From Candidatus Hydrogenedentota bacterium (lineage in GTDB: Bacteria > Hydrogenedentota > Hydrogenedentia > Hydrogenedentales > SLHB01): a stretch of 15,877 bases of DNA. Under the pieces are notes generated by a model that was given only the letters and a program-made list of their open reading frames with translations, did not search any database and was not told the origin of the DNA. Location: NCBI GenBank assembly GCA_029262095.1, contig JAJDAB010000532.1, positions 1-15,877 of the forward strand, in the 5' to 3' direction. Positions 6,126 to 11,701 of the stretch are shown in pieces. Position 1 is the stretch's first letter. Each line of letters opens with the position of its first letter. The position numbers and the translations under genes were made by a program.

Positions 6126-6593
6126 ATGAAAAAGTTTGCCGCAGCATCTGTCATGGCGCTGAGTATGGCGTTGGCCGCGTTTGCCGTTGTGGATGATCAT
6201 CACCACGTAAGCGTGAATAAAAACGACGTCATTCTGAATGGATATGACGCGGTCGCGTACTTCACTATGGACAAGGCGGTGAAGGGCAGCAGCAAGTACA
6301 CCGCGGATCACGGCGACGCGACGTACCAGTTTTCGTCGGCCAAACATCGCGACATGTTTGTCGCGAATCCGGAAATGTACGCGCCAATGTATGGCGGGTA
6401 TTGCGCCTACGGCACCGCGCTCGGCAAGAAGTTCGCGGTTAATGGCGAAGCGTTTGAAGTTGTCGATGACAAGCTGTACGTGAACAAAGACTTGTCCGTG
6501 TACAAGAAGTGGAAAAAAGACAAGCCCGGCTACATCGCCAAGGCCGAAAAGAACTGGCCGAAGATCGTCGACACTCCGGCGAAAGAACTCTAG
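6126..6593 (+). CDS. Secreted YHS-domain protein
   Basis: This 155-residue protein has a Sec signal peptide (MKKFAAASVMALSMALAAFA) followed by a histidine cluster H25-H27. The YHS-type domain shows NGYDAVAYF (38-46), KAVKGSSKYTADHGDATYQF (50-69), SSAKHRDMFVANPEMYAP and MYGGYCAYGTALGKK (89-102). The pattern, including the cysteine in GGYCAYG and the C-terminal W in KNWPKI, is that of the widespread family of small exported YHS proteins. Metal binding is suspected for the domain and the exact job is not known. The ATG follows GGAG at a spacing of 8. It is divergent from the sigma-factor gene and ends before a strong hairpin. Confidence 0.85.
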   Translation: MKKFAAASVMALSMALAAFAVVDDHHHVSVNKNDVILNGYDAVAYFTMDKAVKGSSKYTADHGDATYQFSSAKHRDMFVANPEMYAPMYGGYCAYGTALGKKFAVNGEAFEVVDDKLYVNKDLSVYKKWKKDKPGYIAKAEKNWPKIVDTPAKEL

Positions 6594-6619
6594 GCAACCA
6601 ACGCACCACTCCTCTCGAA

Positions 6620-6647
6620 GCGGGGCTCCGTATCCACGGGGCCCCGC
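6620..6647. terminator. Strong hairpin between convergent genes, likely bidirectional terminator
   Basis: GCGGGGCTCCGT pairs with ACGGGGCCCCGC around an ATCC loop, giving a 12-bp stem whose only irregularity is one U-G pair. It lies 26 bases after the YHS stop and just past the end of the convergent membrane-protein gene. No real T tract follows on either strand, so termination strength is uncertain. Confidence 0.6.
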
Positions 6648-6652
6648 GCCTT

Positions 6653-7591
6653 CTATGAAGTCGCGGGAATTGACGCTGGAGTCACGCTCGATCCGGCCTC
6701 CACCAGCACGCGGTTCAGACCGAATTGCAGGAATTTGAACAGCACCAACGCCGTCGCCAGCGGAAAGAACAACATGTCGAACAACAGCAGAATGATGTAA
6801 TAGATGAACGCGTAGAAGCTCGCGTTGAATGCGTCCATTACCGCCGCTGCCGTTTGTGAGGCGTGCGCTTTGATCGTCGCGAGCGAATCTACCGGTGACA
6901 ACACCGACACCTCTTCCTTCATCGCCAACAATTCGGTCTTCGTACGTTCCAGTTCGACCTGAAACGCCGCGAGCCGTAATCCGTACTTCTCGCGCAAGGA
7001 CGACGTGTAGTGATCGCTCAAGTAATGCGTCGTCACGAGCGCCGCGGGCACGATGAACGCCACCAACACGCCGAACAAAATGCACCACCGCGCCGTCCGC
7101 CGCAACGACTTGCGCCACGAACTTCGAAATGCGCCTACGCCTGCGACGATTAACCCCGCGCCCGCCAACATCAACCCGAGTTCGAGCATCCCCGTCTCGA
7201 GTAGAATCTTGTACGTACCCATGATGACGAAGCCAACGAGAAACACCTGCCAGAAAAAGTGCACGTAGTCATACGCGGGCTGCACAACGTCGCCGACTTC
7301 CAATGAAAAGCCAACGCCCACCGAACTGCCTTCCACCAACGCCAACGCCGCCTTGATCCCCGACAGCACTAAGAACGCTTGCTGGTTTTTGGCCAAAGAA
7401 TCGTCGACCAACGATTCCGCCTCAGCGGACAGCGCCCCTTGGCCGGAATACCGTGCCACCTCGTCCGTGAACAAGAAGCAGAGTACGCCGCACGCGATCA
7501 AAACTACCGATACGCTCGCGCGCCCGGGAGTCGATTCAATAGCCCTGCGAAACGTGCTGTCCTGAGTATCGTCTAGGTGTTTGCCTGGCAA
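6653..7591 (-). CDS. Multi-pass membrane protein of unknown function
   Basis: This 312-residue protein was not assigned to a family. Hydrophobic segments are at about 25-43, 110-130, 134-154, 168-188 and a long pair at about 257-290. A charged segment at about 198-228 (LREKYGLRLAAFQVELERTK and onward) may form a coiled coil or a periplasmic helical loop. The start is TTG at 7591; no in-frame ATG occurs before residue 125 and an AAGGG-type ribosome site lies about 8 bases upstream, so the TTG is preferred. It is divergent from the cyclic-nucleotide-binding gene and convergent with the YHS gene. There are no catalytic motifs to suggest an enzyme. Confidence 0.75.
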   Translation of the reverse strand: MPGKHLDDTQDSTFRRAIESTPGRASVSVVLIACGVLCFLFTDEVARYSGQGALSAEAESLVDDSLAKNQQAFLVLSGIKAALALVEGSSVGVGFSLEVGDVVQPAYDYVHFFWQVFLVGFVIMGTYKILLETGMLELGLMLAGAGLIVAGVGAFRSSWRKSLRRTARWCILFGVLVAFIVPAALVTTHYLSDHYTSSLREKYGLRLAAFQVELERTKTELLAMKEEVSVLSPVDSLATIKAHASQTAAAVMDAFNASFYAFIYYIILLLFDMLFFPLATALVLFKFLQFGLNRVLVEAGSSVTPASIPATS

Positions 7592-7685
7592 AACATCATC
7601 CCTTCTGTAGGCCCCACCCCTATATGATACATTTCGCAGAGTCAGGGTTGCGCATTCAGCTTAATCAGCTCGGAGGAAATGTCCA

Positions 7686-8144
7686 ATGCATGCGACTCAC
7701 CGGGGGCCTCAACATCGCCTTCTCGAAGTGCCTGTTCTCCAAACATTGCCGGAGGATGTACGCCTTTCGCTGTGCATGACGTTATGGTGGTTGGGCGAAG
7801 TCCGTGAGTTGAATACGGGTGACGTGTTGTTTCAGCAAGGCGACTCCGGCGCGAACACCGGATGCGCCATTCTCGATGGAGCGGTCGCCGTGAGCAGGGA
7901 CGACCAATCGCCGATCGATGTCTCCGCGCCCGACCTGCTCGGGGAACTCATGCAATTGGATGCCGATGCGAAACGCACGGCGACGGTTACCGTAGCAGAG
8001 CGTTCACTCGTCTTGCACTTCGACTGGCATGATTTCGTTACAGTATGTGCACAACTACTGGACACCGACAAACAAGCGCTACTGCGCGATCGCATGCAGG
8101 AAATCGCCGATCAGCGAATGCGCGAAATTAAGGGTGATGACTGA
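7686..8144 (+). CDS. Stand-alone cyclic-nucleotide-binding domain protein
   Basis: This 152-residue protein is essentially one CNB domain. Landmarks are LNTGDVLFQQGDSGANTG (42-59), AILDGAVAVSR (61-71) and the phosphate-binding cassette-like LLGELMQLDADAKRTATVTV (84-103), with the E87 and R97 positions typical of cNMP binding. A C-terminal helix rich in charged residues follows (ALLRDRMQEIADQRMREIKG). There is no helix-turn-helix, kinase or transporter part, so it is not a CRP-type regulator. It may act by binding a partner when cAMP or a related nucleotide is present. The ATG has GGAGG 9 bases upstream. The next gene on the same strand is the pentapeptide-TIR gene, 214 bases away. Confidence 0.85.
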   Translation: MHATHRGPQHRLLEVPVLQTLPEDVRLSLCMTLWWLGEVRELNTGDVLFQQGDSGANTGCAILDGAVAVSRDDQSPIDVSAPDLLGELMQLDADAKRTATVTVAERSLVLHFDWHDFVTVCAQLLDTDKQALLRDRMQEIADQRMREIKGDD

Positions 8145-8170
8145 GGACCGCGCTGCACAGCGAATCGTCG

Positions 8171-8197
8171 ATATGTCACAAATCGTTGTGATACATA
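8171..8197. promoter_or_regulatory. Palindrome after the CNB gene
   Basis: TCACAA (8176-8181) and TTGTGA (8186-8191) are inverted around ATCG, and the symmetry extends roughly to ATATGT and ACATAT outside with a two-base bulge. It starts 27 bases after the CNB stop codon. It could be the operator of the downstream TIR gene or a weak hairpin. No T tract follows. Confidence 0.35.
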
Positions 8198-8226
8198 TTG
8201 CATTACGAAGGTTGCGAATTCAGTTG

Positions 8227-8296
8227 AATCGGGAGGGTCGCGTTCCTGCGCGTCCAAAATTGATATAGGACACGCGGGAGCGTGTCCCTCCCGATT
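8227..8296. repeat. Nested palindromic repeat element (70 bp)
   Basis: The outer 11 bases, AATCGGGAGGG and CCCTCCCGATT, are perfect inverted repeats. Including the inner parts, the two 29-base arms match at about 23 positions by eye. The right arm carries its own perfect hairpin, GGACACGC-GGGA-GCGTGTCC (8268-8287), and the left arm a degenerate version. The centre is AAAATTGATATA. It has no coding potential and lies in the 214-base gap between the CNB and TIR genes. Confidence 0.75.
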
Positions 8297-8358
8297 ACCA
8301 GATTGGCGCTGTGACCGGTCTCCCGACCGCGCCACAATCGATAGGAACAAACTCGCCC

Positions 8359-9462
8359 ATGGCAAACGAAGAACACGTCGCCAAACTTAAGGAAGGGGTT
8401 GAGGTTTGGAACAAGTGGCGGGAAGAGAATCCCAGAACAACGCCTAGTCTCAACAACACGGATCTCAGCCGTGCGGACCTCAGCCGCGCGGACCTCAACG
8501 GCGCGGACCTCAGCGGCGCGGTCCTCAGCGGCGCGGTCCTCAGCCGTGCGGATCTCAGCCGTGCGGACCTCAGCCGTGCGGACCTCAGCCGCGCGAACCT
8601 CAGCAACGCGGACCTCGGCCACGCGGACCTCCGCGACGCGGATCTCCGCGAGGCGGACCTCGGCGACGCGTACCTCGGATTCGCGTACCTCGGATTCGCG
8701 TACCTCGGATTCGCGAACTTCAGCAACGCGAACTTCAGCGGCACCCAATTGAGCGCGGCTATATTCGGCTCAACAAACCTCGGATGCAACGGTTTGGCCG
8801 ACGCAAAAAACCTACGCGAAATCCGACACCACGGTTCAAGCTTCCTCCCCACATCGACCCTTGCAGATTCCCAAGGCCGCTTGCCGGAAGAATTCTTACG
8901 CGAATGCGGCCTATCCGAATGGGAAATTCTCTCCGCGAAACTCCATGACCCACGCCTGTCCACTTCTCAGATCGCGGAGATTCAACAACAAATTTTCGAC
9001 GAACGTGCGAAAGGATTCTTTTTGTGCGGCGCATTTATATCCTATTCACACAAGAATTCAGCATTCGCCAATCAAGTGTATGAACGCCTAAAAGATCGTA
9101 AAGTTAACGTATGGCTGGACAAACACGACTTGATTTCCGGACCACTCGCGAAGCAGATCGATTCAGCCATCCGCATCAACGACGTCGTACTGATCATACT
9201 CAGTAAAGAATCCGTGCAATCCGGCTGGGTGCATTGGGAACTTAAACGCGCGCACAAGCTCAAGACAGAACAAGGACGCGATATCTTGTGCCCCATCGCG
9301 CTCGATGATTCTTGGAAAGACGCAGCGGATGCCGACCCCAATTGGGATGTCTTGACCAGGTACAACATTCTCGATTTCTCCGATTGGGAGATCCGCGAGT
9401 CGTTCGACCGCGAATTCGAGAAACTCATCAAGGGCATCACGCGGTATTACGCCAACGAGTAG
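8359..9462 (+). CDS. Pentapeptide-repeat protein with C-terminal TIR domain
   Basis: This 367-residue protein begins MANEEHVAKLKEGVEVWNKW, a lead-in common to bacterial pentapeptide-repeat proteins; for that reason the ATG at 8359 is chosen over an in-frame GTG at 8311. About 24 pentapeptides of the A(D/N/Y)LSx type follow (residues 32-145), which should form a right-handed quadrilateral beta-helix, then a linker of about 75 residues. From residue 223 a TIR domain follows: GAFISYSHKN, VNVWLDKHDL, SAIRINDVVLIILSKES and GWVHWELKRA. E294 in WVHWEL is the candidate catalytic glutamate of TIR NADases. Bacterial TIR proteins commonly deplete NAD+ in antiviral suicide responses, but others are signalling scaffolds. 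No signal peptide is visible, and the ribosome site is weak (AGGA, spacing 12). Confidence 0.88.
   Translation: MANEEHVAKLKEGVEVWNKWREENPRTTPSLNNTDLSRADLSRADLNGADLSGAVLSGAVLSRADLSRADLSRADLSRANLSNADLGHADLRDADLREADLGDAYLGFAYLGFAYLGFANFSNANFSGTQLSAAIFGSTNLGCNGLADAKNLREIRHHGSSFLPTSTLADSQGRLPEEFLRECGLSEWEILSAKLHDPRLSTSQIAEIQQQIFDERAKGFFLCGAFISYSHKNSAFANQVYERLKDRKVNVWLDKHDLISGPLAKQIDSAIRINDVVLIILSKESVQSGWVHWELKRAHKLKTEQGRDILCPIALDDSWKDAADADPNWDVLTRYNILDFSDWEIRESFDREFEKLIKGITRYYANE
8456..8755 (+). repeat. 15-bp tandem repeats encoding the pentapeptide helix
   Basis: The pentapeptide region is near-identical at DNA level: units such as GACCTCAGCCGTGCG recur, and TACCTCGGATTCGCG occurs three times in a row at about 8671-8715. 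Several neighbouring units are exact copies, which points to recent expansion by slippage or recombination, so repeat number may vary between strains. Confidence 0.8.
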
Positions 9463-9466
9463 TACG

Positions 9467-9485
9467 CAGCGGAAAACGACCGCTG
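9467..9485 (+). terminator. Candidate hairpin after the TIR gene
   Basis: CAGCGG pairs with CCGCTG around AAAACGA, 4 bases after the TIR stop codon, and a T-rich stretch (GTTCGTGTTGTTCG) follows shortly after. The stem is short, so this is a modest terminator candidate. Confidence 0.4.
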
Positions 9486-9520
9486 AGTTCGTGTTGTTCG
9501 TACACGCGGGTTGCAGAGGT

Positions 9521-9566
9521 AACATCCCCCTTGATCCCCCTTCGAAGGGGGAATAAGGGGGATGTT
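9521..9566. repeat. C5/G5 palindromic repeat, full copy
   Basis: AACATCCCCCTT (9521-9532) is inverted by AAGGGGGATGTT (9555-9566), and the inner CCCCCTTCGAAGGGGG is a perfect palindrome; only three bases on each side do not pair. It sits between the convergent TIR and regulator genes and could act as a bidirectional terminator. It shares its lead-in and core with the half copy at 1339-1370. Confidence 0.75.
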
Positions 9567-9632
9567 AGTCCCTAGGCAATGCTCGTTTCTTGTGTTCGTG
9601 ACACAGTGAGAACTGTTGATATCCGCCGAATA

Positions 9633-10280
9633 TCATTTCGGCACGATTCGATACGCACATCGACGGGCACCGGCTTGGATATGATCGGTGCGTTGCACAG
9701 TCACATCTTCCACCAGTGCTCCTTGGAATACTTCGAGTTCCTTGGCGCATAGCCCCTGGCATTCGGTGGCCGCTTCGCAGATTGGGCAATGATTTTCCAC
9801 GAGGAGTAGCGCGCCATCCTCGTCTCGCTCGACGCGGGCCATATAGCCTTCGTCGGTACGAATCCGGGCTAGTGCGTTGACGCGTTTTCGTAACGAATCC
9901 GACGACCTCATTCGCGATTGATAGTCTTGGGTCTGTTCGCGGGCACGTTCAGTGATCAGTTTTTCGAGGCCTTTCGCGCCGAACGCTTTCTTCATCGCTC
10001 GGATAAGGCCGAGCGTTAAATCCGCGTGGGAATCCGGGAAGTGGTGATCGGCGTCCTGGGTGACCGCCCACATTTTGGCCGGGCGTCCTTTAGGCCTAGG
10101 TTCCTCTTCATAGGCCACAAGCCCTTCATCTGCAAGGGCATAGAGGTGTTGCCGGACGGCCATCGCTGTGATGCCTAGCCCTTCTGCAAGAATCGCAGCG
10201 TCTGTGGGGCCATCCTCCTTCAATCGGCGGAGAATGACGTTTCGAGTCTGCACTTCGCCTTTTCGGGCTTTATGAACCAT
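9633..10280 (-). CDS. SufR-like HTH transcriptional regulator with cysteine-rich Fe-S-type C-terminus
   Basis: This 215-residue protein has an N-terminal winged helix (VILRRLKEDGPTDAAILAEG, then LGITAMAVRQHLYALADEGL, residues 15-54), followed by GRPAKMWAVT, the wing motif of the DeoR/ArsR-like SufR group. The C-terminal half carries ENHCPICEAATECQGLC and ARRCAY, with C165, C168, C174, C178 and C208 plus H164 and H200. In this family the cysteines hold a [4Fe-4S] cluster that controls DNA binding. It is divergent from two VOC genes, and the shared region holds two identical-type operators, so it probably represses both itself and them. The ATG lies only about 7 bases from a TATAAA box and has no Shine-Dalgarno, so its mRNA may be leaderless. 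It is not next to suf genes, so the regulon differs from classic SufR. Confidence 0.87.
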   Translation of the reverse strand: MVHKARKGEVQTRNVILRRLKEDGPTDAAILAEGLGITAMAVRQHLYALADEGLVAYEEEPRPKGRPAKMWAVTQDADHHFPDSHADLTLGLIRAMKKAFGAKGLEKLITERAREQTQDYQSRMRSSDSLRKRVNALARIRTDEGYMARVERDEDGALLLVENHCPICEAATECQGLCAKELEVFQGALVEDVTVQRTDHIQAGARRCAYRIVPK

Positions 10281-10286
10281 ATTTTA

Positions 10287-10310
10287 TTTATAAAGCAATT
10301 GCTTGACAAA
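10287..10310. promoter_or_regulatory. Operator site 1 (imperfect), over the -35 box of the VOC promoter
   Basis: TTTATAAAG-CAATTG-CTTGACAAA has 9-base arms around 6 bases; the arms pair at 7 of 9 positions. Its inner part, AAGCAATTGCTT, is a perfect 12-bp palindrome. The right arm contains the TTGACA box, and the left arm contains the TATAAA that would serve the regulator gene. A bound repressor would therefore block both directions. Confidence 0.65.
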
Positions 10311-10331
10311 AGCAACCGAATGGGATACATT
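10303..10331 (+). promoter_or_regulatory. Sigma-70 promoter of the VOC genes
   Basis: A perfect TTGACA (10303-10308) is followed after 17 bases by TACATT (10326-10331), 4 of 6 against TATAAT. Transcription would begin near 10338, inside operator site 2, about 50 bases before the first VOC start codon. Confidence 0.7.
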
Positions 10332-10334
10332 CCA

Positions 10335-10358
10335 TTTATAAAGTATTTGCTTTATAAA
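10335..10358. promoter_or_regulatory. Operator site 2 (perfect), over the VOC transcription start
   Basis: TTTATAAAG-TATTTG-CTTTATAAA has perfectly inverted 9-base arms around 6 bases, the same design as site 1 and 48 bases from it. It begins 3 bases after the -10 box and covers the expected start point, a classic repressor position. Confidence 0.7.
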
Positions 10359-10390
10359 CAATTCCAACCGAACCGAAGAGGAGATTTGCC

Positions 10391-10825
10391 ATGACTAGCT
10401 ACGTCGAACATGCAAACGTAACCGTCAGCAATTTGGATAAAGCCATCGAGTTCCTGACGACCGCGATCCCTGAATTCGCCATTCGCAAACGTTTTCACCT
10501 CGATGGTCGTGAATGGGCGCATGTGGGTACGTCCGAAAGCTATATCGCCGTGGTTGAAGAAGCCCCAACGGAGAAGCCCACGGGTGAACGACGGGCTAAC
10601 ATGGATCGGCTGGGGTTCAATCACGTTGGGTTTGTGGTGCCGGACGCCGCTACGACACGAAGTCGATTGCGAAAGGCCGGTTTCCAAGGCGGCTACAACG
10701 ATGGCGAGCTTATCGAAGCTCCGACACGCACGAGCGTCTATTACCTCGACGCGGATGGCAATGAATTCGAGTTCATGCAGTATCTAACAACAGATATTGA
10801 TGCGCGAAACCTATATGACATCTAG
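10391..10825 (+). CDS. VOC (glyoxalase/bleomycin-resistance fold) family protein
   Basis: This 144-residue cytoplasmic protein has two paired beta-alpha-beta-beta-beta motifs of the vicinal oxygen chelate fold. It opens with VEHANVTVSNLDKAIEFL (H7 a likely metal ligand), and the second module opens with GFNHVGFVVPD (H78). It ends with YYLDADGNEFEFMQY, with E127 in the conserved C-terminal metal-ligand position. Members are metal-dependent lyases, isomerases, dioxygenases or antibiotic- and methylglyoxal-handling proteins; the substrate cannot be told here. The ATG has GAGGAG 8 bases upstream. It is the first gene after the operator-flanked promoter and is probably cotranscribed with the exported VOC gene 57 bases downstream. 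Confidence 0.87.
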   Translation: MTSYVEHANVTVSNLDKAIEFLTTAIPEFAIRKRFHLDGREWAHVGTSESYIAVVEEAPTEKPTGERRANMDRLGFNHVGFVVPDAATTRSRLRKAGFQGGYNDGELIEAPTRTSVYYLDADGNEFEFMQYLTTDIDARNLYDI

Positions 10826-10882
10826 TCGAAGGCAGGGCGTACACTGATAACCAGCAGGCCAGCCACCCCGGAGATCTACGTC

Positions 10883-11692
10883 ATGATCGATTCAAGTTTA
10901 ACACGACGCAGTTTCATGAACACCTCGGTCGCCTCGTTAATTGCGGCTATGCACGCGCCGGCAATTGCTCTTGCCCAAGAATCAGACCCGGAAACGGAAC
11001 CTCTCGCGCTTATCCAACGTCTCCGGTTGAGTTCGAACGATCTTAATCTTCAGGAACCCTTTTATCGCGATGTCTTGGAGTTTCCAACGGAGAGGCCAAA
11101 CGCGGAGACGCTCATCGTTACCGCAGGTCAGTCGACAATTGAATTTGTTCTCGACAAGACAGTCGTAAATCCGTTTTATCACGTAGCGTTCACCATTCCA
11201 GAGAATCGAGTGGAACAATCGCTGGAATGGATGACACCGCGTTGGGACGTGCTCGATATGACGAAAGAAGGCGGCAAAATAATGGATTTTGCACATTGGA
11301 ACGCCCATTCCATCTTCTATTTGGATCCGGTGGGCAATATCCTTGAGTTCATAGGGCACCACGATATGGCATACAGGACGTCCGATCCGTTTAACCCGAA
11401 GCAAGTGCTCTACGCGAGCGAAATCGGACTGGTTGTCCCGGACGTCCCGACAAGCGTAGCCAAGCTCAACGAGCAGTTTGGACTTGAGAATTTCCGCGGG
11501 CTCTCGTCGAGTGGGTTTACGGCCATGGGAGATACGCGAGGCTTGTTGCTCGTCGTACGCAAGGGACGTGGATGGCTTCCGATCAATACGGTGAAGTCGG
11601 ATGTGTTTCCGGTGGAGGCGACCATTGGAAACGGTTCCGCAGCGGACACGCTCACGATTGACGGTTTGCCGTACACGATCAAAGGCGCATAG
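10883..11692 (+). CDS. Tat-exported VOC-fold protein
   Basis: This 269-residue protein begins with a twin-arginine signal, LTRRSFMNTSVASLIAAMHA, in which T7-R8-R9-S-F11 fits the S/T-R-R-x-F motif, and a likely cleavage after ALA near residue 31. A first VOC unit spans about 40-162 (NPFYHVAFTIPEN with H100, then FYLDPVGNILEFIGHHDM with E155 as expected ligands). A second, shorter unit starts at 176 (YASEIGLVVPDVPTSVAKL) and lacks an obvious terminal glutamate. Tat export implies folding with a cofactor or metal in the cytoplasm and action outside it. The ATG has GGAG 9 bases upstream, and no promoter is seen in the 57-base gap from the first VOC gene. It ends 9 bases before the end of the convergent DUF3604 gene. 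Confidence 0.84.
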   Translation: MIDSSLTRRSFMNTSVASLIAAMHAPAIALAQESDPETEPLALIQRLRLSSNDLNLQEPFYRDVLEFPTERPNAETLIVTAGQSTIEFVLDKTVVNPFYHVAFTIPENRVEQSLEWMTPRWDVLDMTKEGGKIMDFAHWNAHSIFYLDPVGNILEFIGHHDMAYRTSDPFNPKQVLYASEIGLVVPDVPTSVAKLNEQFGLENFRGLSSSGFTAMGDTRGLLLVVRKGRGWLPINTVKSDVFPVEATIGNGSAADTLTIDGLPYTIKGA

Positions 11693-11701
11693 GCATCGAC
11701 G

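Noticed and set aside
6033..7118. A 361-codon minus-strand open frame opposite the YHS gene
   Set aside because: It runs antisense through the YHS gene, across the terminator hairpin and out of frame through the membrane-protein gene. Its translation is low-complexity Arg/Val and has no family features.
8176..8191. CRP binding site near the cyclic-nucleotide-binding gene
   Set aside because: The CRP consensus is TGTGA-N6-TCACA; here the half sites are in the opposite order (TCACAA-N4-TTGTGA) and the CNB protein has no DNA-binding domain.
8456..8755. Short regular repeats as a possible CRISPR array
   Set aside because: The repeats are 15 bp with no spacers and encode A(D/N)LSx pentapeptides in frame with the TIR gene.
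8203..8963. Long minus-strand frames with (A/S)EVR or RSARLRSA repeats
   Set aside because: They are the antisense reading of the 15-bp tandem repeats of the pentapeptide gene; repeats of a multiple of three bases keep all frames open.
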